In this document: one piece after another, positions 23,497 through 33,721 of the stretch
Numbering within the stretch: position 1 is the first letter of the stretch
How the letters are laid out: each line of letters starts with the position of its first letter
Assembly: GCA_012274445.1 (NCBI GenBank)
Contig: JAAROD010000011.1
Location: 310,001 to 374,000, forward strand
From: Sclerotiophoma versabilis
Lineage: Eukaryota; Ascomycota; Dothideomycetes; Pleosporales; Didymellaceae
Direction of reading: 5' to 3'
Length of the DNA: 64,000 nucleotides
Translations under genes and position numbers: made by a program
Notes under the pieces: generated by a model
What the model was told of the DNA's origin: nothing
The model's input: the letters and a program-made list of their open reading frames with translations, nothing else
The model's database searches: none

Positions 23497-24827
23497 CTAC
23501 TCCTCATCATTACTTCTTCTCCAATCCACGTCAACCCATGCCAGACTATCGTTATTGCTGACAATGCTCGACCCATCGTAGACCTCTAACTCGTTTCTCT
23601 GACTGGACTGCTGCATTTCCAGGTCCTCTAAGCGTCCACTTTGCACCCTGAATTCCTCTGTTTTCAGAATCTCATTCTTTGGAAGTGGTGGACTTGATTG
23701 CTCACAAGTGAACACGCTCTTAAGCATAGAGATGGTCTGACGAGAAGGCGGTAGCGAATCGGAGTCTTGCGTGCAGCATCTGAAAGTTCTGTTGTGCGAA
23801 GAGGGAACGAACCCTACATGGTTGTTGCCGGAGTTATCCATTGCAATCTTTTTGATCAGATGCGCCATGGACATCTCGATGTTAAGCTTCACAAGGTAGG
23901 CTAGTGGGTGGAAGATTGCGTATCTGAGCATGGTAATCAGCTGAAAAAAAGCCCCAATTACAATGTAGGAAAGTGGCTATTATCGGGGATGTACTTACAC
24001 AAACCCATTGGGGATCCACATGGCGGCTATGATCATAACGTCCATCAATAGAGAGATAAAGATCATGTGCTGGTTGAACATCACCAATTTGTTGTATTTC
24101 TGGAGGCCATTCTCGACGAGGTTTGCTCTGACAACTCGCATGAAGTAGTAATTGAGAAATCCGTCGATAAGCAAATACATGACCTTCTCGATTCGATCCC
24201 AGATGTTGTTGATGTGAATCCATCTTGCTTGTTAGTATCCTTCCGTAGACGAGGCTATCGTTGTGCTACTCACTGGTTGCTTATCTGAAGACGCGCAGGC
24301 ATCCATATGATGAATACACTGATGTTAATCAATGTGACGATAATAGCGGTTCCGATCATGAGCAGACGGCCTTTGCGCCTGTTGGCCAATATGATGCGCA
24401 CTCGATTGATGATGATTTGCAGTAGTAATTGCACCTGGATTGACCAGTTCAATACTGCAATTATCAGCCATATTACTTTGTCAGTCACAAGAGACTCATG
24501 TGACTCACATATTGACATATAAAACCAGAAGCTTGGTCTGATGACTTTCAAAAGGTACAGCAAACACTCAACTGCGATTACGAAAGATGCAGCTAGTTCG
24601 AGCCATATCATCCAGATGTATGCACTCCGTAATGGTTTTCGACATTCTCTTGTGTGCCTAAAGGCGATGATCGCTGCTGAGATAGCGAAGAGATTCGCGA
24701 GGCCGAAGACCAAGCCAGCGACAATGATTGCTCTATAAGTGACCGGTTGGATATAGTAGTCATCGCGAATGAAAGGACCCCATGCGGTGAATGTTGGATC
24801 CGGATTGAATTCAGAGCTCCATCCCAT
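23497..24827 (-). CDS. Multipass (about 7 TM) fungal integral membrane protein
   Basis: Four exons (24827-24509, 24454-24274, 24223-24001, 23940-23497) give 388 residues. The ATG at 24827 sits in a strong context (GCCACCATGG). About seven hydrophobic segments are visible: around residues 35-58, 70-92, 106-130, 140-160, and further ones after the third and fourth exon junctions (MIFISLLMDVMIIAAMWI and ITMLRYAIFHPLAYLV). The C-terminal 130 residues are polar and probably cytosolic. It looks like the receptor-like integral membrane proteins common in filamentous ascomycetes; a ligand or pathway cannot be named. The first intron (24455-24508, 54 nt) is a multiple of three without a stop, so retention would add 18 residues. 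The third intron begins at GTGTAAGT, and only the first GT keeps the frame. Confidence 0.75.
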
Positions 24828-25812
24828 GGTGGCGATGCAAGGCAGGTACAAATACCATTGGCTACTACCGCAAGGCTGTGTAATGTATCGTCCGTTATAC
24901 AGAAGTGGTGGCAGGAAGCGGAGACTAGAGGTCGATACAATTGCGCTCGACCGTATCCTTCGACTTTAGATAGATCCACGCTCAGATCCAAACCTTGATG
25001 ACGTTACACTCACAATCTGCACTTGTACATGTCTAGAAATATTCTCAAATAGCTGAATGCTGTTGAGACGGGAAGGCTCATGAGCACCGGAAACGTCGAC
25101 TTACACAGAACATGTAGACTGGTGCTAGCTCGGCTTCTTGTTGGACTTCACGACCTCTAAGATGTAGCTCCCCACAATCAACTTGAGACAGCACGCCCTG
25201 GGCCTACAAACTCATTCACATAACTGTGACTTCACAACATTTTCGATTATAGTATCTGTGAGCTGCAGGTGATCGTTTACTTACTGCAGGGACCTTATGG
25301 CTCCTGCAAAAGCTAGAGAAATCAGTGTTCTCATCTCTGAGTGCAGCGTGAAAGTTGATGAAACGAAGCGACAGTCGTTTGATATGATTGGCTGTTGAAT
25401 GTCTGAGATCGCAAGGGTTAATCTGGATCTAAAACTTCTCGAAGATGATTGAACGGAAGCAGTTGAGACAGTCAACGGCACGCTGCGATGCGCGACCATG
25501 TCCGTTAGATAGGTCTGCATTCTCTGCCTGTCGAATGACAGCGCAAAAGACAAGTCCATCAAAACGCCAACCAGAGGCAAAACTTCTAACCCGGACAGTC
25601 TCGAAGACTGGCACAGAGGCGTGAGTCAGGGATGCAAGCAGGCGCACATTGACCTATGCGCGACCTCTTGCAAATCTGGGGAAGAACACTTCCAGATGAG
25701 CGGTGAACAATTGGCGAAGGATCGAAAACTGATGCTGTTGTGAAGAGGCAGGAAAGTGTGACAAGAGAGTACTCCGAAGGTAAGCAAGTGACGTAACCAC
25801 TCCAAAAGCGTA
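24828..25812. other. Intergenic, left flank of the transposon
   Basis: About 1 kb upstream of the membrane protein and ending at the transposon. Reverse-strand open frames at 25281-25580 and 25586-25873 lack ATG starts or domains. No gene called. Confidence 0.45.
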
Positions 25813-25862
25813 AGCTCGGCCATATAGAGTTCGGCCGGACATAGTAATCGGCCACCCCACCA
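25813..25862 (+). repeat. Left terminal inverted repeat
   Basis: Matches the reverse complement of 26896-26948 with six mismatches in the first 35 positions and one 3-nt gap. All six mismatches are transitions. The inner 15 bases are identical. Confidence 0.85.
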
Positions 25863-25914
25863 TCACATGTCACCCAGTTTTGAATTGAGTTTTTTAATCT
25901 ACAACACTTTCAAA

Positions 25915-26718
25915 ATGGATAAACGTGAAGCAGCTATACAAGCAGCTATCAGTGATCTTGACGCTGGTATTTTCACAAGCCAACGGAAGGCTGCTAAGGC
26001 CTATGGGGTTCCCCGATCATCCCTCCAGGAGCGCCTCAACGGTCGTCAACCCAGCGCGGTAGCCCATCAAAAACAGCAGCGATTGACTCTAGAGCAAGAG
26101 GAGTGTCTGGTCAATTGGATTCTTGAAGAGGACTCACGCGCGCAACCCCCCTCCCATCAACGTGTACGAGAAATGGCTACTAAAGTCCTCCTCGCGAACG
26201 GTGACAACGAGCCTCTTGGGCAACTATGGGTACGCCAGTTTATCAAACGCAACCCACGCGTTGTCTCTATAGTTGGACGAAGTATCGAGAGCGCACAGAC
26301 TACAGGAGCCAACCATCAGACCGTTCGAGCCTTCCTTGACCTGTTTGAACGTACGCGGGTTGAGCTAGGTATACACGTTGAGGATATAAGGAATATGAAT
26401 GAGACTGGAGTCTATCCATACAACCCAACCCTCGTACTGCTTTCATCCCAAATACCTGGCCGGTCGACAACACCTCTTCTAGAGACTCAGGCCTCAGAGG
26501 TCTCAAATCCACTCCTCAACAGACCTGAAAGCTCACAGGCTCTACATAGGGCTTCCCAGCTGCTACTTCAAACAGAATCTCTCTTACAGGATAGCCTTTG
26601 CAAGGCTGGGAAGGCTATTGCAAAAGCAAATACTCGGGTAGCTCAGCTAGAAGCTGAAAACCAACGACTCCGACGACAACTAAACAGCTATAAAGCTACT
26701 ACCCGCACAAGAAAGTGA
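25915..26718 (+). pseudogene. Truncated pogo/Fot1-like transposase
   Basis: The frame from the ATG at 25915 encodes 267 residues. Residues about 1-45 form a psq-type helix-turn-helix (AIQAAISDL...SQRKAAKAYGVPRSSLQERLNG), residues about 60-125 a Tc5/CENP-B DNA-binding domain (TLEQEECLVNWI...LGQLWVRQFIKRNP). The start of the DDE domain is present up to NMNETG, but the protein then jumps directly to the C-terminal block VYPYNPTLVL, so the roughly 200-residue catalytic core is missing. A coiled-coil-like end (VAQLEAENQRLRRQL) remains. The TGA at 26716 is in frame, and the same frame stays open for about 50 more codons with family-like sequence (DISELLADADAIK), so that stop is probably a later nonsense mutation. 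An earlier in-frame ATG at 25867 is also possible. Confidence 0.85.
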
Positions 26719-26895
26719 GTCCAAGTTGACATAAGTGAGCTCCTTGCTGACGCTGACGCTATAAAGGCTGCTATTGAGAAAGCAGCAGTTATAGAGGCTC
26801 GAAAGGCGGCAGCAGCTCGCTCACTTGAGTCTATGTGTACAAAATGTCAAATACCATTGCTGTTGAAGAAACTCAATTCTTCTGGTGACGCATCG

Positions 26896-26948
26896 TGGTG
26901 GGGTGGCCGATCATTATTATATCTGACCGAACTCTACATGGCTGAGCT
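26896..26948 (-). repeat. Right terminal inverted repeat
   Basis: Inverted partner of 25813-25862, 53 bp with a 3-nt insertion relative to the left copy. Followed by the TA duplication at 26949-26950. Confidence 0.85.
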
Positions 26949-27041
26949 TAGCTGCGAGACACGTCTGTCACACACAGGGAGCGCGCAACATTGGAAAGAG
27001 CACAGTCTTGCATAATAATTAAATTAGATTTGCGCATGTTC

Positions 27042-28016
27042 TTACTCCTCGATCGTTCCCTTCATGCTCTGCTTCCCGTAACTATCCCAAATATCCGCAT
27101 TCCACTCGCCGTTTCCACTGGCCTGCCCACTTGCAACACCCTTTTCAAGCAGTATTCGGTAGGGCTCGCCCATGTATAACGGCGACATGGCACGATACGC
27201 GATCGATTTCGGTACTGCCTCTGAATTTCCACCCTTCGCTGTGTCCCGCCAGAAGTCGAGGATGTTGACTAGGTTGAGGGGCCCATGCACCACACAGGTC
27301 CTGTGCCCTTCAACTTGTCTGCACCATTCTGGTGAGAAGTGGATCTTGTGTCCGTTGAAAGTCAATGCAGAAAATCTGAATAGAGTCACGTCTGACAGGC
27401 AAAAGTCTCTCATATGCTCTCCCGATGGCAGGGCCCTCTCTTTGGGTTTAGCTGGCGGCGTCGATAGGTTTTCTGGTGTAATCTCTTTTTGGAATACCCA
27501 ATTTCTCTTGTCCACAAGCGCAATTCCTTTGTTGTTCTCAAACGTCTTCTCCACACCAATGACCAGCATGTCTCCACCATTTTTGAGCTTTTTCGGTTCC
27601 GCAGATAGTAGTCTGGTGGTTTCGCGTACCTCCTGACCCACCCTTAGTAATGCGTTCGTGTCTTGCGCCCATGTCAGCTCTCCACCAGCCCACATGCGTC
27701 GTGTGTATGGCGCAAGAGGATTAACAGTGCGGTCCGTGCCGTCGAGGCCTAGCTCAGATTCGACGATGCTCGGCGTGAAGTAGACGAGATGGTACCCGGC
27801 AGGGACAGGGGTACCTTCTGGCGGTGGGTTGTTGGACGACGGCGTGCGGTTCAATGTAATGCTCAGCAGTTGAAGCTGGTTCGCGTCGAGAATCTGCTTC
27901 CTGATTGAAACTGGCTTTCCATTGCCGAAGCGCTCGAATATCTCAGCGCCTGCTTCTGCGGCAGAGGCTCTCCGACATATGGAGGTTGTAAAGAGACGAT
28001 GCGCGACATGAGCCAT
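27042..28016 (-). CDS. Mitochondrial hot-dog dehydratase (HTD2 / mesaconyl-C4-CoA hydratase-like)
   Basis: A single exon of 324 residues. The ATG at 28016 is used; a longer frame would need GTG. The N-terminus (MAHVAHRLFTTSICRRASA) is rich in Arg, Ser and Ala and is a good mitochondrial presequence. The body has the FAS1-like dehydratase pattern: LAPYTRRMWAGGELTW early, RNWVFQKEI in the middle, then DVTLFRFSALTFNGHKIHF, the segment that carries the hydratase-2 helix, and CVVHGPLNLVNILDF near the end. This architecture is shared by 3-hydroxyacyl-thioester dehydratase of mitochondrial fatty-acid synthesis (Htd2) and by mesaconyl-C4-CoA hydratase-like proteins. Fungi usually annotate it under either name. 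Most likely it dehydrates 3-hydroxyacyl thioesters in mitochondria. Confidence 0.85.
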   Translation of the reverse strand: MAHVAHRLFTTSICRRASAAEAGAEIFERFGNGKPVSIRKQILDANQLQLLSITLNRTPSSNNPPPEGTPVPAGYHLVYFTPSIVESELGLDGTDRTVNPLAPYTRRMWAGGELTWAQDTNALLRVGQEVRETTRLLSAEPKKLKNGGDMLVIGVEKTFENNKGIALVDKRNWVFQKEITPENLSTPPAKPKERALPSGEHMRDFCLSDVTLFRFSALTFNGHKIHFSPEWCRQVEGHRTCVVHGPLNLVNILDFWRDTAKGGNSEAVPKSIAYRAMSPLYMGEPYRILLEKGVASGQASGNGEWNADIWDSYGKQSMKGTIEE

Positions 28017-28448
28017 GTTGCAATTGACACCGTTATGAGCTACACAAGTAGGAAATTGCAAGGCTGCATGTGTTGTTGCAATCGAACTCGGCACTCAGCT
28101 AGTGCCGGTAACGCACTGGAACCAGCATCAGCATAGCCGACTCGACAACGTCATCTTTTTATACAAGGAATATATGCAGGCATTCGCTACTGCTAAGTCA
28201 GGCTGCATGTACTTTGATGCGGCAGCTATACAACAGGCTGTGACGCTGCTCGTTCGCGCATACAGCGGTACGATATGTGTTCTAGACGCCAGACGTGTGC
28301 AGGCGGTGGTGTCTTATGTCTAGCCTCTGCATTGGCCTGCCCGCCAGCAGAAGAGGCTGAGGCTGCACGTGCCGAGCCGCTAAGTTTCACCCGAAGTTAA
28401 ACGGCTACTTCCCCCTCCTTCCGGTAACTCAGCATCTTCAAGGACAGC
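28017..28448. other. Divergent promoter region
   Basis: About 430 bases between the divergent dehydratase and Zn2Cys6 regulator. No gene seen. Confidence 0.5.
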
Positions 28449-30623
28449 ATGACGGATTACGGCGACGAACGACCGCGGAAGCGCGCAAAATTGGCGTGCA
28501 CGAATTGCAACGCGCGACGAGTCAAGTGCGATGTAACGGACCGCCAGCCATGTCGCAATTGCGAAGTGGCACAGGCTGTGTGCGAAACGCGCGAGTCAAG
28601 GCGTGGCAAACACCCTCGAAAGCCAAAAATGGAGAACGACGAGCGCAGCAGTATTACTGCAGTTCATTATGTTCCGCCACCTTGTAGCACTGCGAAAGTC
28701 GACCTGCCCCTTGAGCGCCATGAGGACGACATTGCTGCATCACACGTGCTTGCCTCTCTATCGACAAAGTTTCACAGTCCTGCAGAAAACCAGGCCGCAA
28801 ACAACAATACCGATTTCCAATTCGCTACACTCCGTACGCGTCAAGACTCCCGGGCTGGCCTTTCACAGACCGATACAAGCCGACCAGAAGATGATGCAGC
28901 CGTCTTTTTAGGTGAATCCAGTTCACTCAGATATGTCACCGAGGTGGAAGCCCCGGTTCCAGCGCCTCATCGTCCACGACTGCGTCACTCTGTACCCAAC
29001 GCCGTGAAGGCGGAAGCTCTCGTCCCTGAATGGGAAGCAGAGAGACGTCGTAAGCGGATGGAGGCGCTTCAAGCAGAAGGTGCCTTCTCTTTCCCACCTA
29101 GCGATGTTCGCATTGCCCTTTTGGAAGCCTACTTCCAATGGTTCCATCCGCACTTCGCTGTCGTTGACGAAGCAGACCTTTGGGAATCACACCGTCAAGG
29201 CACCATCTCACCGCTGCTATTACAGGCCATGCTCTTCATCGGTGTCATTCACTGTGAGGAATTGACACTACGCAACCTGGGATGGGGAAATCGTCATCGA
29301 GCAAGATACATTTTTTACATCCGAGCCAAGGACATCTATGACGCTTCCTACGAGACGAACAAGCTGATTGTGCTACAAGCTGTGTTCTTGATGAGTTTCT
29401 GGCGCGCCGGCGCGCTCTTGGAGAAAGACGCTCGCCATTGGCTTTCAGTAGCCACAAGCCTAGCTCAGACCAAAGCACTACATCGGTATACGGGAGAATC
29501 AAATGAGAAGCTTGCAAAGCTCAAGCGTCGATTATGGTGGGCTATATATGTCCGCGAGCGTCAGTGTGGCTCTGCTCTTGGCCTCCCCAATCGCATCCGC
29601 GACGAGGATTGTGACGTTGAGCCTCTTACCACTTCAGATTTTGAATTTGCGTTCTTGCCGACGACTTCGCCAATTGACGCTGAACGATACAAAGACTACG
29701 GCGTTGGGATGGTTCAGCTTGCAGTTTTCTTAGGCAAAATTGTTGACGCTGGATACCTTCCCAACCGCACCCTCAAGCCTGAGGATCGTGCGACTATCAG
29801 AGATGAGCTTTACCAATGGAAGCAAGAACTCCCGTTAGTCATGCAAGTCTCAGTCGATTCAGGCGACAATCCGAGCTTTCAAGCTAGCATGCTGCATCTT
29901 GCCTATAACAACTTACTTATGCTCCTGTATCGGTCCAATTTCATCAACAATGAAGACCGAAGTGCAGATATCGAAGGGAATATAGCGTTACAAGCTGCCG
30001 CGCGCAACTCCCGAATCGTGGAAGACATGCTTCCACGAGCGAACATTGGCCATGCGCAGATACATGTCATCACGAACCTCTTCAATACCCTCTGCATACA
30101 CGTAGCACATCTTAGACGCTCTTCGGGTATCAACCGAACTTTAGCTGAACATCGAGCCAAGCTCTGTCTGTTGGGCCTACAGGAGCTGCAGAAGACTTGG
30201 GAAGTCACCAATTGGGTGCTTCAACTCTTCTTTCAATACCTCGACCGCTCGACAGCTGCACGGCTGGCTATGGAGGCTGATGATATCGGTATCTCCAGTG
30301 TAGCAGCGCCCAGCGGACACGCCACTCGTGCTTCGACACCCATGACGCAGCAGGGTGACAAGATAGATGCTGCCGATGTCAACGCGATGTTAGCAATGCA
30401 GCAGATAAGCAACAGCCAACCGGAGATCGGCATGAATCCATGGTCTTGGACTCCTGATGAAGCAAACCAATACCTCTTCTCGCAGATCGAGAACGATTTC
30501 GCTTTTGGCGAAGGCCGCATGCTACAATGGAGCCCCAACGACCTCCTGGACGACGCATTGACGCCAAACTTCGGTCTTGCTGATCTGCATCCCATGGAGA
30601 ACGGAATTCCGCATGGGCCTTGA
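28449..30623 (+). CDS. Zn2Cys6 transcription factor, cutinase transcription factor 1-beta-like
   Basis: An intronless frame of 724 residues. The zinc cluster has cysteines 17, 20, 27, 35, 38 and 45 (x7 between the third and fourth) after a basic start RPRKRAKLACTNC. A long linker is followed at residues about 215-560 by a PF04082 domain: PPSDVRIALLEAYFQWFHPHFAVVDEADLW, LLLQAMLFIGVIH, RHWLSVATSLAQTKALHRY and KRRLWWAIYVRERQCGSALGLPNRI. This combination is close to cutinase transcription factor 1-beta/FarB-type regulators, which respond to fatty acids or cutin monomers; that role is inferred from resemblance only. The C-terminus is acidic with Trp and Asp, probably an activation domain. Confidence 0.9.
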   Translation: MTDYGDERPRKRAKLACTNCNARRVKCDVTDRQPCRNCEVAQAVCETRESRRGKHPRKPKMENDERSSITAVHYVPPPCSTAKVDLPLERHEDDIAASHVLASLSTKFHSPAENQAANNNTDFQFATLRTRQDSRAGLSQTDTSRPEDDAAVFLGESSSLRYVTEVEAPVPAPHRPRLRHSVPNAVKAEALVPEWEAERRRKRMEALQAEGAFSFPPSDVRIALLEAYFQWFHPHFAVVDEADLWESHRQGTISPLLLQAMLFIGVIHCEELTLRNLGWGNRHRARYIFYIRAKDIYDASYETNKLIVLQAVFLMSFWRAGALLEKDARHWLSVATSLAQTKALHRYTGESNEKLAKLKRRLWWAIYVRERQCGSALGLPNRIRDEDCDVEPLTTSDFEFAFLPTTSPIDAERYKDYGVGMVQLAVFLGKIVDAGYLPNRTLKPEDRATIRDELYQWKQELPLVMQVSVDSGDNPSFQASMLHLAYNNLLMLLYRSNFINNEDRSADIEGNIALQAAARNSRIVEDMLPRANIGHAQIHVITNLFNTLCIHVAHLRRSSGINRTLAEHRAKLCLLGLQELQKTWEVTNWVLQLFFQYLDRSTAARLAMEADDIGISSVAAPSGHATRASTPMTQQGDKIDAADVNAMLAMQQISNSQPEIGMNPWSWTPDEANQYLFSQIENDFAFGEGRMLQWSPNDLLDDALTPNFGLADLHPMENGIPHGP

Positions 30624-30816
30624 GTTTTCAATATAGCTCAGCCAAGTTCTTCAAAACAATCAATGTGTCACCACGCCAAGTCTTGTCGGATAGTAGCAGC
30701 AAACTCACGTTCGCATTGCTCTTAGTAATCTGATCTAATCATTTTCAATGTCCATAATAGGACTGAGTTCAAAAGCCATTATCTATCTGGGTATTGCTCA
30801 TCTCATATCAACGTCG

Positions 30817-32444
30817 TTATGCCCACTTACCGAGCACGCTCATCAGCACCAGACCACAGATCAATGCAAATAGAGCTGTTGCAGTCCTAATCAGACCTGC
30901 ATTGAGCAAGCGCCCATGCATCCAGTCTCTTGCCAGCATCTCGACAATGCCGACCCACGCAAGAATACCCGCTGACAGCGCATCGAGGGTTCCAATAGCG
31001 ACAATGGTGGAAGGATCATTTCCGTTGAAGGAGTTCAGGACACCAATACCGATAGCCATGCCGACAGGGGTAATGAAAGCAAAGGTAGCGCCCATGATGC
31101 ATTTTTGCAGGGTAGAAGCAGCGGCTGTTGGCAGCTCGGCAATGCAAGTCCCTAGAGCGATACCTTCGAACATCTGATGGAAGAGGATGACCACGAAGAG
31201 CGTAACGAAGAAGGTATCGCCAGCGACTACGAGTGTGATACCGATGAGTATGGAGTGGAAAATGATACCGGCCTCAAGGTTGATGACGTTGATCTTCTCC
31301 TCCATAGGAGTGGCGTTATGGATGGCTCCATGGGCATGAGGAAGGCCGTGGCTTCGGTTGAACTCGTTTTCGGGTGTACTGCCCGTAGAAACCGCCTTGT
31401 CGCTGCCGTTTGTGGGGGTGCCGCGAATCTCGCTGTCGGTAGCGGCGTGCTTCTTCTGGCGCCATTGAACGAATCGGGCACCAAGGTAGTCCGCTAAGAA
31501 CGATAAGAAGAGACCGGCAAGGAAGATGGCGGCGGTAGTTCCCTCGTATTGAAGCTCGCCTAAGCACTCGTTGCCGAACATGAGAGCGGCATGCGTGAAG
31601 AGATGGATGAAAGCAGTCGACAGCACGATACCGGTACCGAACTGCTTTAGAATAACGAAGATGATGTTCGTCTGGGAGACGATGTTGAAGCGTGTCGTCA
31701 AGATAGGCAAGAAGACACCGAAGCCGCTGGTGACTAGGATGACAAAGAGAAGACCAACACGCAACGGAATGTTGTAGTCACGAGGTGTCGCATCGCAAGA
31801 TTTCTCGCCCCCGCTACCTCCTACACAATGTCTGGATAAGGTCAGCTGGTGATCGCCTGATGCTCTTGTCGATAGACTTACTCAACACCAGCATGGAAAT
31901 GGCAGTGCTCATCGGATCCAGCTGGCTCCTCGGTAGTCTCGCCAGCGTGAGCATCCTCCTCAGTTGACTCCACGAGAATCTTCACGTCCTCACCAGCATC
32001 GTCGACACAGTATCTATTTCAAAATCAGCACAGTTTCGCAGGCACAGCATGGATATTCTTACGTATCACTTCCATGCGTGTGACAGTCTGTGTACTGTGC
32101 CTGAAATTCTTCTGTGGCAGTAGGCCCGGAGATCTGGTATTCCTCGGTACCGACCATGCACCAGCTGTCGTACGTTAGCGCCAAACCCCATCGGCGAGAG
32201 TGCACAGAATGTACAGGGTGCGAACTTACTTTACGGTTCCGTGAGGATGACATTCTGATACAGCGGTAATCGGCGGAGTACCAGAAGCAGCCTGTGTAAT
32301 GGTCGCTGTAACAGTCACAATCTGAGCACCGGCCGAGGTCTGAACAGCGGTAGAGGTTCGAAGAGGAATATCCTCTGGGTTGGTTTGAGCAGCAACAGAT
32401 GCCGCAAGGGCCAATGCAGCGGCGAAGCGGACAGCTAGGGCCAT
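30817..32444 (-). CDS. zrfC: ZIP-family zinc transporter with Cys/His-rich extracellular modules (ZrfC-like)
   Basis: Four exons (32444-32230, 32164-32063, 32013-31882, 31831-30817) give 487 residues. A signal peptide (MALAVRFAAALALAASVAAQ) is followed by a long extracellular part with three C-H-x-H-(G/A)-x4-C modules at residues 65-74, 99-108 and 143-152. The eight-helix ZIP core begins near residue 173; helix IV has HSILIG (His342) and helix V HQMFEGIALG (His368), the metal-binding pair of the family. The variable loop before helix IV has HGLPHAHGAIH (about 311-321). It imports Zn2+ at the plasma membrane. Each of the three introns cuts a module at the same codon and phase. The gene is divergent from the Asp f 2-like zincophore, the arrangement known for zrfC-aspf2 in Aspergillus fumigatus and ZRT1-PRA1 in Candida albicans. 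PacC- and ZafA-type hexamers lie in the shared promoter. Confidence 0.93.
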
Positions 32445-33543
32445 TTTGGACTGTGGTGTAATACGATAGGCGCCACGGACGGGTGAAATGCTATCGGACT
32501 CGAGCCGCAGCAATGCAACCTTATTATATCGACTTGCGAAGTCTACAGACGGTTCTACGGCACAATGTTCGGCCTAGAAGTACCGTGTTGGAGCGGCAAA
32601 GTATGCAAGCTTGAAGAATCTTCAATCTGCCGTCAGAGTTGGGGGTTCTTGGCGTGGGTGGATGTTTGAGCACCGTGATGGAGAGGGCCAAGACTGCCAA
32701 GTACGGCGGAGTCCACTTTCTTATCGAATCAAGAACCTAAGATTGATGAAGCGAGGCTGTAAGTACTCAAGATTGATTGATGCAGAGGGAAGTTGTCCGG
32801 AGAGGGGTGAGGGCGTGTTCCGCAACCGAACCATGGTGGATATACGCCGACCGCAGGACCCTGAGATTCCCACAATATATAACATTAAGGCCCAAAGCAG
32901 AACTTAAGCAGTAACAGCATACTTCGCTCTTTCCACCAAGCAGCAATATCACTCCAAGAAGCGGGTCCGTGGCGCATACTTAGCTTCCGAGACGTGTCTT
33001 GGCTCGGCTTGGCGGGTGAACGGTGGGTAGCATACGACTATCCGGGGGCCGGGCTCGGACTACCCCGAACAACGTCACAACCCGGTATGGTATACACCTT
33101 TTACTAGTAAGGAATATTTGCATGTTCTTTACACGGAAATCAGACCCGCAAAGTAGCCTGGTGCTGTCGACGGTTGAACTTCGTGGAGTACAGGGGAGGT
33201 TGTCGAATCTTATTGCAACACAAACGGCAAACATGAAAAAGCCATCATATCCTGATGTGCTCGAGCTCATGGTTTCTTCTGCTGACTATCATGACACATT
33301 CTGTAGAAAACACGCTGCGGAGGCCCGCAGTTCTATGCAGTCACGCCTTCAGCTTTTCCGAAGGCAGGTACTTCAACCGACGCTTTGTTCCTTGGGGCGA
33401 AAACTTGTTGCCATTGGTAGACCATCATGGTGCTCGATCTACTTGTTCGAACACCGCAATGGAGAAACCTCGTAGGCCAGGCACTCCAGGCCCGCAGCAA
33501 CGGCTCAACCATGCGAGAGACCAGGTGAAATGTGCCGCGAGCC

Positions 33544-33572
33544 AAGAAGGTAGATCGCTTTTCTACCTTCTT
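33544..33572. repeat. Perfect 11-bp inverted repeat containing AAGGT/ACCTT halves
   Basis: AAGAAGGTAGA at 33544-33554 and its exact complement at 33562-33572, spaced by 7 bases. Each arm contains the AAGGT core of zinc-responsive elements, in the inverse arrangement to the yeast ACCTT-N-AAGGT site. It overlaps the last three bases of a GCCAAG hexamer. It may bind a dimeric regulator or form a hairpin. Confidence 0.6.
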
Positions 33573-33715
33573 AGTTCGATAATGTGACCTCAGCGGTGGT
33601 GGTAGACATACGAATGTAGCATTGAGGCGTAATCCGTGTGGTCTCGGCGTTGAGAGAAGCAGGGCCGCTTCGGTCGAAGAGTACCAAGAAGGACTTGATC
33701 GCAGTTTGCCTGGCT

Positions 33716-33721
33716 CAAGGT
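33716..33721 (+). promoter_or_regulatory. CAAGGT, candidate ZafA zinc-response site
   Basis: The only CAAGGT in the shared promoter, about 150 bases before the ATG of the zincophore gene and 17 bases upstream of TATAAA (33738-33743). The site name comes from the known A. fumigatus ZafA motif; binding here is inference. Confidence 0.5.

Larger units (their letters stand above)
25813..26948 (+). mobile_element. Internally deleted Fot1/pogo-type (Tc1/mariner superfamily) DNA transposon
   Basis: A 1136-bp element bounded by imperfect terminal inverted repeats of about 50 bp (25813-25862 and 26896-26948) and flanked by TA on both sides (25811-25812 and 26949-26950), the target duplication expected of this superfamily. 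Both repeats start AGCTC and share the perfect core TCGGCCACCCCACCA. Inside is one transposase remnant that keeps the DNA-binding half but lacks the catalytic core. It is therefore non-autonomous and could be moved only by a full-length relative elsewhere in the genome. Confidence 0.88.
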
